From the NCBI GenBank assembly GCA_023404805.1, contig JAEYAL010000344.1, positions 1-10,126 on the forward strand: a DNA stretch of 10,126 nt, written 5' to 3'. A model generated the notes under the pieces. That model was not told the origin of the DNA and made no database searches. It saw only the letters and a program-made list of their open reading frames with translations. Below, piece after piece: positions 4,671 to 10,126 of this stretch; positions within the stretch are counted from its first letter, which is position 1; each line of letters begins with the position of its first letter. Source of the DNA: Actinomycetes bacterium (GTDB lineage Bacteria; Actinomycetota; Thermoleophilia; Solirubrobacterales; Solirubrobacteraceae). The translations under genes were made by a program, and so were the position numbers.

Positions 4671-5402
4671 ATGTACTCCGGCCGGTATACCGATTCGAAT
4701 ACCGCCGTTTCGCCGGGGCTTTCGCGCACTGAGCAGGTCTACCGGGCCCTCTACGAGGAGCTGCTCCAAGGTCGGCATCCGTTTGGCGTAACGCTGCGCG
4801 AAGGACGCGTCGCCGAGCGCTTCGAAGTGAGCCGCACGCCCGCCCGGGAGGCTCTCCGCCAGCTTGAGGCCGACGGGCACCTCGTCCGCGGCATCGACGG
4901 CGGCCTCACGCCGCGGCCGCCGCAGATCGCGGGCATGCGCGACCTCTACGAGCTGCGGCTGCTGCTCGAGCTGTCGATGGTCCGCCGCACCGCTGCTGCC
5001 GATCCGGCATCGAACGCGGCCCTGCAGGCGCTGCGGTCGGATTGGGAGACGCTGCGCGAGGACCCGCGCCATGACGACGTCTTCGTCGACGCCGCGTTCG
5101 TGCGCGCCGACGAGGACTTCCATGTGCGGCTCGCCGGCGCCGCGGGGAACAGCGCGATGGTGACGGCGCTGTGCGACGTCAACGGCCGGCTCCGCCTGCT
5201 GCGCGTGCACGACTTCCGGCAGGAGGGCCGGATCGCTTCGACGATCCGCGAGCACCTCGAGATCCTCTCGGCGGTCCAAGGGGCCGACCCGGACGCCTCA
5301 GCCACGTTGCTCGAGGCCCACATCAACCTGAGTGCGTCCGTCGTGGAGGAGCGCGTCAGCGAAGTCCTCCGGCGCGCTTTCGACCCCGAGGAGACCGCAT
5401 GA
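4671..5402 (+). CDS. GntR-family transcriptional regulator, FCD (FadR) subfamily
   Basis: A 243-residue DNA-binding regulator. The winged helix-turn-helix covers about 19-85, with recognition helix SRTPAREALRQLEADG at 54-69. The ligand-binding FCD domain covers about 88-235, with the metal-site pattern of the subfamily: Asp147 and His151 (DEDFH), His195 (REHLEIL) and His217 (EAHINL). FCD regulators usually bind small carboxylates, sugar acids or similar metabolites and act mainly as repressors released by ligand. It opens the transport operon, and its stop overlaps the ATPase start (ATGA at 5399-5402), so it very likely controls the transporter and itself. No other ATG or GTG occurs before the HTH, so the ATG at 4671 is the only reasonable start. 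The first 18 residues are an unconserved leader. Confidence 0.93.
   Translation: MYSGRYTDSNTAVSPGLSRTEQVYRALYEELLQGRHPFGVTLREGRVAERFEVSRTPAREALRQLEADGHLVRGIDGGLTPRPPQIAGMRDLYELRLLLELSMVRRTAAADPASNAALQALRSDWETLREDPRHDDVFVDAAFVRADEDFHVRLAGAAGNSAMVTALCDVNGRLRLLRVHDFRQEGRIASTIREHLEILSAVQGADPDASATLLEAHINLSASVVEERVSEVLRRAFDPEETA
4683..4704. promoter_or_regulatory. candidate operator: CGGTAT/ATACCG inverted repeat inside the regulator's 5' end
   Basis: CGGTAT (4683-4688) and ATACCG (4699-4704) form a perfect inverted repeat with 10 bases between. Within it lie the 10-bp palindrome CGGTATACCG (4683-4692) and an adjoining ATTCGAAT palindrome (4693-4700). The cluster lies 12-33 bases after the start of the regulator gene, i.e. 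just downstream of the presumed transcription start. A repressor bound there could block initiation or early elongation, consistent with autoregulation. Confidence 0.45.
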
Positions 5403-6958
5403 CCGGCCTCGCCTCCCCTCCGGCCGACGCCGCAACGGCCACTGCGGCGCTCCGCACGCAGGGGCTCACGAAGCGCTTCGGCGAGCTCGTCGCCAACGAC
5501 GACGTGAACCTCACGCTCAACTACGGCGAGGTCCACGGCATCCTCGGCGAGAACGGCGCAGGGAAGTCGACGCTCGCCAAGATGCTCTACGGCGTCTATG
5601 AGCCGAGCGCGGGCACCATCACGCGCGACGGCGACGAGATCCCGCTCGGCAGCCCCTCGGCCTCACGCGCCGCCGGCATCGGGCTGGTGTTCCAGGACTT
5701 CCGGCTCGTGCCGGCGCTGAGCGTCGCCGAGAACGTGGCGCTCGCGCTCCCCGACCTGCCGCGGCTGTTCCGCGCGGGCGATGTCGCTGCGCGGCTCAAG
5801 GCGCTGGCGGAGGAGCTCGGCCTGAGCGTCTCGCCCGAACGGCTGATCCGCGACCTCTCGATGAGCGAGCGCCAGCAGGTCGAGATCCTCAAGGTGCTGC
5901 TGAGCGGCGCGAAGGTCGTGATCCTCGACGAGCCGACCAGCCTGCTGGCGCCGCAGGAGGCGATGGCGCTCATGGGCACGATCGACGGCCTGCGCGCCCG
6001 CGGTCTGGCCGTCGCGATCATCACCCACAAGCTCACCGACATCCGCGCGGTGTGCGACCGCCTGACGGTGCTGCGCGGCGGCAAGCCGACGATCGTCGAC
6101 GGCGATCCTGCCGACCTCACCGACGAGGAACTGATCGAGGCGGTCGTCGGCCGCCGGATCGCCAGCCTCACGCGCGCGCCGAGCTCGCCGGCGGCTGACC
6201 ACGGCGTCAAGCCGCCCGCGCTGATGCTGCAGGGGCTCACGGTGGCCGACGACCGCGGGCACCTCGCGCTGCAGGGCGTCAGCTTCCAGGTCGAGCACGG
6301 CGAAGTCGTCGGCATCGCGGGCGTCGCAGGCAGCGGCCAGCGGCAGCTCGCCGACGCGGTCGCCGGCGTCGCGCACGTCCGCGACGGCAGCATCCAGATC
6401 GCCGGCAGCTCGACGAGCGGCGAGTCGCCGCGGTCGGCGCTCGCGCTCGGGGCCTCGGTGATCGCGGAGGATCCGATCAGCGACGAGGTCATCCCCGGCA
6501 TGTCGGTGACCGAGCACTTCGCGGTCGGCGACCCGAAGGCGCCGCGGAGAGGCGCCGGCTACGACTGGGCGGCTATCCGCGAGGCCAGCGCGACCAACGA
6601 GCCGGCCGTCGCGCTCGACATGGCCGCGGGGCACCGCAAGGTCGACACGCTGTCGGGCGGCAACATCCAGCGCGTCATGATCGCGCGGTCGCTCTCGCGC
6701 GACCCGGCGCTGCTCGTGGCCTGTTACCCCACGCGCGGCCTCGACATCGCCAACGCCCGCGCCACGCAGACGCTGCTCCGCGAGCACGCCGCAGGCGGCG
6801 CTGGCGTCCTCTTGATCTCCGAGGACCTCGAGGAGCTGCTCGCGCTGAGCGACCGCGTCGTCGTCCTCTACCAGGGCTCGGTCATCGCCACGGTGGCCGC
6901 CGCCGACACCACGCCGACCGAGGTCGGCGCACTCATGCTCGGCAAGGGAGCCGCATGA
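5399..6958 (+). CDS. ABC transporter ATPase, two nucleotide-binding domains (BMP/simple-sugar type)
   Basis: A 519-residue cytoplasmic ATPase with two NBDs that powers import by the two permeases. NBD1 (about 17-250) has Walker A GENGAGKST (50-58), Q-loop Gln99, a variant signature LSMSERQQ (153-160), Walker B VVILDEPTS with Glu178, and switch His210. NBD2 (about 276-515) is degenerate: its P-loop is GVAGSGQRQ (308-316) without the Walker A lysine, the signature LSGGNIQR (418-425) is intact, the Walker B region LLVACYPTRGLD (438-449) has Tyr443 where the catalytic Glu would be, and the switch His is replaced by Glu475 (ISEDLEE). This asymmetry is usual in the RbsA/NupO-like class. GAGGAGA stands 4 bases before the ATG, which overlaps the regulator stop by 4 bases; the stop likewise overlaps the first permease. 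Confidence 0.95.
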   Translation: MTGLASPPADAATATAALRTQGLTKRFGELVANDDVNLTLNYGEVHGILGENGAGKSTLAKMLYGVYEPSAGTITRDGDEIPLGSPSASRAAGIGLVFQDFRLVPALSVAENVALALPDLPRLFRAGDVAARLKALAEELGLSVSPERLIRDLSMSERQQVEILKVLLSGAKVVILDEPTSLLAPQEAMALMGTIDGLRARGLAVAIITHKLTDIRAVCDRLTVLRGGKPTIVDGDPADLTDEELIEAVVGRRIASLTRAPSSPAADHGVKPPALMLQGLTVADDRGHLALQGVSFQVEHGEVVGIAGVAGSGQRQLADAVAGVAHVRDGSIQIAGSSTSGESPRSALALGASVIAEDPISDEVIPGMSVTEHFAVGDPKAPRRGAGYDWAAIREASATNEPAVALDMAAGHRKVDTLSGGNIQRVMIARSLSRDPALLVACYPTRGLDIANARATQTLLREHAAGGAGVLLISEDLEELLALSDRVVVLYQGSVIATVAAADTTPTEVGALMLGKGAA

Positions 6959-7953
6959 CCGCCACCACCCCGGCCGCCCCGTCGGCCCCGCCCGTTCTGA
7001 AGATCCTGAAGGCGCAGGCGGACTGGCTCGGCCCGGTCGTCGCCGTCCTCGCGATCCTGGTGTCGCTGCCGTTCTTCGGGATCTCGGTGCCGGACGTCCT
7101 GGTCCGCTGCTGCCCGCTGCTGCTCACCGCCCTCGCGGTGACGATCCCGGCGCGCGCCGGGCTGATGAACGTCGGCGGTGAAGGCCAGTTCGCGCTCGGC
7201 GCCGTCGGCGCCGCCGTGATCGCCACGGCCGTCAGCGAGAGCACCCCGGGCTTCGTCGCGATCGGCGCCATCGCCATCGGCGGCATCCTGTTCGGAGCGC
7301 TGTGGGCCGGGCTCGCCGCGCTGCTGCGCGTCGCGGCCAACGTCAACGAGACGATCTCGACGCTGCTGCTCAACTACGTCGCGGCGATGGTCGTCGCGTA
7401 CGCCGTGACCGGGCCGCTGAAGGACCCGGAGGCTGCGAACTTCCCGATCGGCACGCCCATCCCCGACAGCGCGCGGCTGCCGCTGATCGGCGACGTCCAC
7501 ATCGGTGTCCTCATCGCGCTGCTGCTGGCGATCGGCACCGGCTGGCTGCTGTCCAGGACGCGGTGGGGGTTCAAGGCCCGCGCCGCCGGCGGCAACCCGA
7601 TCGCAGCGCTGCGCGGCGGCCTGCCGGTGGCGGCGCTGATCGTCGGCGCGCTGCTCCTCGGCGGGATGCTCGCCGGGCTGGCAGGCGCGCTTGAGGTGAT
7701 GGGTCCGGACGGCCGGCTCCGCCAGGGCCTCGGCGTCGGCTTCGGCTTCCTCGGGTTCCTCGCCAGCTGGCTCGCGATGCACCGCCCAGGATGGGTGGTC
7801 GCGGCGGTCGTCCTGATCGCGTCGATCTCGGTCGGCGGCGACAGCCTCCAGATCGACCTCGGCCTCCCCGCCACGTCCGTCTACGTCGTCACCGCCACCG
7901 TCCTGCTCGTCGTGCTCGGGCTGCGCGGCAACCGCTCTGGAGACCAGATCTGA
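6955..7953 (+). CDS. ABC transporter permease 1 (BPD_transp_2 family)
   Basis: A 332-residue inner-membrane protein of the branched-chain amino acid/simple-sugar permease superfamily (BPD_transp_2), with roughly nine or ten hydrophobic segments (e.g. 27-45, 77-94, 102-124, 136-152, 180-199, 224-246, 279-295, 308-323). Family motifs are PARAGLMNVGGEGQFALGA (66-83), ANVNETISTLLLNY (128-141) and RTRWGFKARAAGGNP (201-215). This is the longer of the two permeases, as is usual in BMP-type systems, and pairs with the next gene to make the channel. AAGGGAG stands 4 bases before the ATG; the gene overlaps the ATPase stop by 4 bases (ATGA) and the next start by 1 (TGATG). Confidence 0.93.
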   Translation: MTATTPAAPSAPPVLKILKAQADWLGPVVAVLAILVSLPFFGISVPDVLVRCCPLLLTALAVTIPARAGLMNVGGEGQFALGAVGAAVIATAVSESTPGFVAIGAIAIGGILFGALWAGLAALLRVAANVNETISTLLLNYVAAMVVAYAVTGPLKDPEAANFPIGTPIPDSARLPLIGDVHIGVLIALLLAIGTGWLLSRTRWGFKARAAGGNPIAALRGGLPVAALIVGALLLGGMLAGLAGALEVMGPDGRLRQGLGVGFGFLGFLASWLAMHRPGWVVAAVVLIASISVGGDSLQIDLGLPATSVYVVTATVLLVVLGLRGNRSGDQI

Positions 7954-8864
7954 TGTTCATCGAAGACGTCTTCGCCGGGGCCGTCCGCTACGGCAGCTCC
8001 GTCATCTTCGCCACCCAGGGCGAAGTCATCTCCGAGCGCGCCGGCGTGATCAACCTCGGCGTCGAGGGCAGCATGCTGTGCGGCGCCCTGGCGGCGTTCG
8101 CGACCGCAGCCGCCACCGGCAGCGCGGTGCTCGGCATCTTCGCCGGAGTCGCCGCCGGCGCCCTGCTCGCGGCGCTGCACGCGTTCCTCGTGCTCTGGCG
8201 CGGTGCCAACCAGCTCGCCAGCGGCCTGGCCATCAGCTTCCTCGGGCTCGGCCTCACGGCGGCGCTCGGCGTGTCGTTCGTGTCCGAGCAGATCAAGGGC
8301 CTCGGCGCGATCGAGATCCCGCTGCTGTCCGACATCCCCATCGTCGGCAAAGGGCTCTTCGCGCAGGACGCGCTCACCTACCTGGCGCTCGTGCTGCCGT
8401 TCATCCTCGTGTTCGTGCTCGCGCGGACCCGCTGGGGGCTCGTGCTGCGCGCCACCGGCGAGCGGCCCGAAGTCGCGCGCGCCTACGGCTACGACCCCCG
8501 CCGGGTGCGCGCCGTCGCCACCACGATCGGCGGCGCCTTGGCCGGCCTCGGCGGTTCCCAGCTCGTGCTGGCCTACACGCTGAACTGGGTCGAGAACGTC
8601 ACCGTCGGCCGCGGCTTCGTCGCCGTCGCCCTCGTGATCTTCGGCGCCTGGAAGCCGGTGCAAGCCGCGCTCGGCGGGCTCGTCTTCGGCGCGGCCCTCA
8701 GCCTGCAGCTGCAGCTCCAGGCGCGCGGCGTCGACGTGTCGATCTGGCTGCTGCAGATGACGCCGTACGTCCTCACGCTGCTCGTGCTCACCGTGACCTC
8801 GCGGCGCCAGTCGCAGCAGATCCCCGAAGGCCTCAAGGCCGTCTTCGGCGGCGCGCGCTCGTAG
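7953..8864 (+). CDS. ABC transporter permease 2 (BPD_transp_2 family)
   Basis: A 303-residue inner-membrane permease, paralogous to the preceding gene product. Motifs: ISERAGVINLGVEGSML (26-42), GANQLASGLAISFLGLGL (84-101), RTRWGLVLRATGE (158-170) and GRGFVAVALVIFGAWKP (219-235). The two RTRWG...RA(A/T)G loops of the pair are probably the cytoplasmic coupling loops contacting the ATPase. The start is the ATG at 7953, which shares one base with the TGA of permease 1 and has GGAGA 9 bases upstream. A longer open frame upstream (from 7791) lies inside permease 1 and has no membrane character. Confidence 0.93.
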   Translation: MFIEDVFAGAVRYGSSVIFATQGEVISERAGVINLGVEGSMLCGALAAFATAAATGSAVLGIFAGVAAGALLAALHAFLVLWRGANQLASGLAISFLGLGLTAALGVSFVSEQIKGLGAIEIPLLSDIPIVGKGLFAQDALTYLALVLPFILVFVLARTRWGLVLRATGERPEVARAYGYDPRRVRAVATTIGGALAGLGGSQLVLAYTLNWVENVTVGRGFVAVALVIFGAWKPVQAALGGLVFGAALSLQLQLQARGVDVSIWLLQMTPYVLTLLVLTVTSRRQSQQIPEGLKAVFGGARS

Positions 8865-8921
8865 ACGAGCGCCCGTCCTCCTTCGTTCCTCCTCCACCAC
8901 CCTCCACCCCCGGGACACCAC
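8865..8921 (+). promoter_or_regulatory. G-poor pyrimidine-rich leader before the lipoprotein gene
   Basis: The only real gap in the transport operon is 57 bases. From about 8871 to 8910 the plus strand is almost entirely C and T with few G, striking in this GC-balanced DNA. A weak GGGA (8911-8914) precedes the ATG by 7 bases. C-rich, G-poor RNA is the kind of sequence Rho factor binds; alternatively it is an unstructured stretch favouring ribosome entry on the highly expressed binding-protein gene. Neither is shown. Confidence 0.35.
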
Positions 8922-10064
8922 ATGAAGCTCACCCGCCACGCGCGTGCAGCCACGGCCTTCGCCGTCTCTGCCGCCGCCCTCTCCACCACGCTCGCCGCTT
9001 GCGGGTCCGACGACGCCAATGACGCCAGCGCTGACGGCGGCGGCACGAAAGCCACGATCGGCGTGCTCTACGTCGGGCCGCACACCGACTTCGGCTACAA
9101 CCAGGCCGCCTACGAAGGCATCCAGGAGCTGAAGAAGGCCCGCCCCGACATCAAGGTGCTCGAAGCCGAGAACGTGCCGGAGACGGCCGAGGCGTCGCGC
9201 GTGATGGAGAAGATGATCAAGGACGGCGCGACCGTGATCATCCCGACGAGCTATGGCCACTACCAGCCGGCGCTCGAGGTCGCCGCCAAGCACCCGGACG
9301 TGAACTTCCTGCACCAGGGTGGCCCGAAGGCCGTCAAGCCGAACGTCGGCACGTACTTCGGCCAGATCTACGAGGCGCAGTACCTCACCGGCATCGCCGC
9401 GGGCCTCTCGACGAAGACGGACAAGCTCGGCTACGTCGTCGCGTTCCCGATCCCGCAGACCCTGCTCAACATCAACGCGTTCGAGCTCGGCGCCAAGTCG
9501 GTCAACCCGAAGGTCAAGACGACCGTGGTGTTCACCGCCAGCTGGTGCGATCCGGCGAAGCAGACCGAGGCTGCGAAGAGCCTCCTGGACCAGGGCGCCG
9601 ACGTGCTCTCCCAGCATCAGGACTGCACGAAGACCGTGGTCGAGACGACCGAGCGCGCCGGTGCGATGAGCGTCGGCTACCACGCCGACGCGTCGAGCCT
9701 CGCGCCGAAGGGCTGGCTGACCGGCTCCGTCTGGAACTGGGGCCCGCTCTACACCAAGATGGTCGACGCGGCGCTCGGCGACGACTTCTCCAGCAGCCCG
9801 TACGCCGGCGTGTACCGCGTGGGCATCGAGGATCCGACGATCGCGCTCGCGCCGTTCGGCGCTTCGGTGAGCGACGAGACGAAGGCCAAGGTCGAAGAGG
9901 CCGAGAAGAAGATGCGCGCCGACGAGCTGCAGGCGTTCACCGGTCCGATCAAGGACCAGTCCGGCAAGGTCGTGATCCCCGCGGGTGAGAGCCCCGATGC
10001 GGCGACGCTGGAGGCCACCGACTACCTCGTCGAGGGCGTCATCGGAAACATCCCCAAGTCCTGA
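8922..10064 (+). CDS. BMP-family substrate-binding lipoprotein of an ABC importer
   Basis: A 380-residue extracytoplasmic solute-binding protein of the BmpA/Med/PnrA family. Residues 1-26 are a lipoprotein signal ending in the lipobox LAAC, with Cys27 lipidated, followed by a flexible Asp/Gly/Ser linker (28-41). The two-lobed binding domain begins at ATIGVLYVG (44-52), with DFGYNQ (56-61) at the site where family members contact ligand. Other features are the EASRVMEKMIKDGATVIIPTS segment (90-110), AGLSTKTDKLGYVVAF (160-175), GYHADAS with likely ligand-contacting Asp256, and WNWGPLY (271-277). Characterised relatives bind purine nucleosides, but some bind other compounds, so nucleoside import is only the leading guess. 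It completes the ATPase-permease-permease-binding protein set and lies 57 bases after permease 2. Confidence 0.94.
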   Translation: MKLTRHARAATAFAVSAAALSTTLAACGSDDANDASADGGGTKATIGVLYVGPHTDFGYNQAAYEGIQELKKARPDIKVLEAENVPETAEASRVMEKMIKDGATVIIPTSYGHYQPALEVAAKHPDVNFLHQGGPKAVKPNVGTYFGQIYEAQYLTGIAAGLSTKTDKLGYVVAFPIPQTLLNINAFELGAKSVNPKVKTTVVFTASWCDPAKQTEAAKSLLDQGADVLSQHQDCTKTVVETTERAGAMSVGYHADASSLAPKGWLTGSVWNWGPLYTKMVDAALGDDFSSSPYAGVYRVGIEDPTIALAPFGASVSDETKAKVEEAEKKMRADELQAFTGPIKDQSGKVVIPAGESPDAATLEATDYLVEGVIGNIPKS

Positions 10065-10084
10065 TCCCATCAGCCGGCACGCCC

Positions 10085-10126
10085 GGGGGGGGGGGGGGGG
10101 GGGGCCGCCCCCCCCCCGCCCGCCGC
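10085..10126. other. low-complexity G20/C-rich window end, probably artefact
   Basis: A run of 20 G (10085-10104) is followed by CCG, a run of 10 C (10108-10117) and a C-rich stretch to the last base. It starts 20 bases after the lipoprotein stop. Long homopolymers of this kind at a sequence end are typical of sequencing or assembly failure, perhaps at a strong GC terminator hairpin. I would not treat it as genuine sequence. Confidence 0.7.

Noticed and set aside
5663..6787. A 374-codon minus-strand frame within the ATPase gene.
   Set aside because: Antisense shadow, Arg/Asp/Ala/His-rich and domain-free, opposite a well-defined two-NBD ATPase.
7881..10070. A 729-codon open frame on the minus strand opposite permease 2 and the lipoprotein gene.
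   Set aside because: It is antisense to two unmistakable genes, is dominated by Arg, Gly, Glu, Asp, Ala and His in the manner of GC-rich shadow frames, and shows no domain. Codon bias in high-GC genomes commonly keeps such frames open.
1..10126. Mobile elements, tRNA/rRNA genes, prophage or defence genes.
   Set aside because: No transposase or integrase, no terminal repeats, no cloverleaf-like sequence and no nuclease or toxin-antitoxin families were seen; base composition is even apart from the short AT-richer promoter region.

Overview
The window is very GC-rich DNA with strong G/C bias at third codon positions, ATGA/TGATG gene overlaps and several genes without Shine-Dalgarno sequences. 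This fits a high-GC actinobacterium. The look of the proteins (LysM-LysM-transglycosylase ending in a YYQGLNSV-type motif, SDR with an extended glycine loop, BMP-type ABC transporter) suggests the Thermoleophilia/Solirubrobacterales. That placement is inference from pattern familiarity, not from a marker gene.

Left part (1-3119), minus strand. Reading leftwards: a PhzF-family isomerase (2421-3119); a gene-free, locally AT-richer region (2101-2420) with a good promoter candidate, a three-fold 21-bp-phased repeat and a perfect 12-bp hairpin; an SCP2 sterol-carrier-like protein (1720-2100) closely followed by a cupin (1307-1714); and a secreted LysM-LysM lytic transglycosylase (105-1211) with a perfect hairpin downstream.

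Middle part (3120-4670), plus strand. An SDR oxidoreductase (3212-4024), divergent from phzF, and a DUF1697 protein (4045-4566). These two genes and the following GntR gene each carry a TAC(A/G)GT hexamer 6-8 nt before the ATG and no obvious Shine-Dalgarno, a leaderless-type layout.

Right part (4671-10064), plus strand. One tight transport operon: GntR/FCD regulator, double-NBD ATPase, two BPD_transp_2 permeases and a BMP-family substrate-binding lipoprotein. The first four genes overlap by 1-4 nt; only the lipoprotein gene is separated, by a 57-nt leader very poor in G. Together they make a complete high-affinity importer of the nucleoside/simple-sugar (BmpA/PnrA) class under a local regulator that probably senses a small ligand and may bind a CGGTAT/ATACCG inverted repeat just inside its own reading frame. 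The true substrate cannot be read from the sequence, as no catabolic enzyme is linked within the window.

The last ~42 bases (G20 then C-rich) look like a contig-end artefact. All recognised proteins belong to known families, and I found no clearly novel multi-gene system. The most interesting material is regulatory: the 21-bp-phased array at 2221-2266, the repeated TAC(A/G)GT start-proximal boxes, and the regulator's intragenic palindrome.
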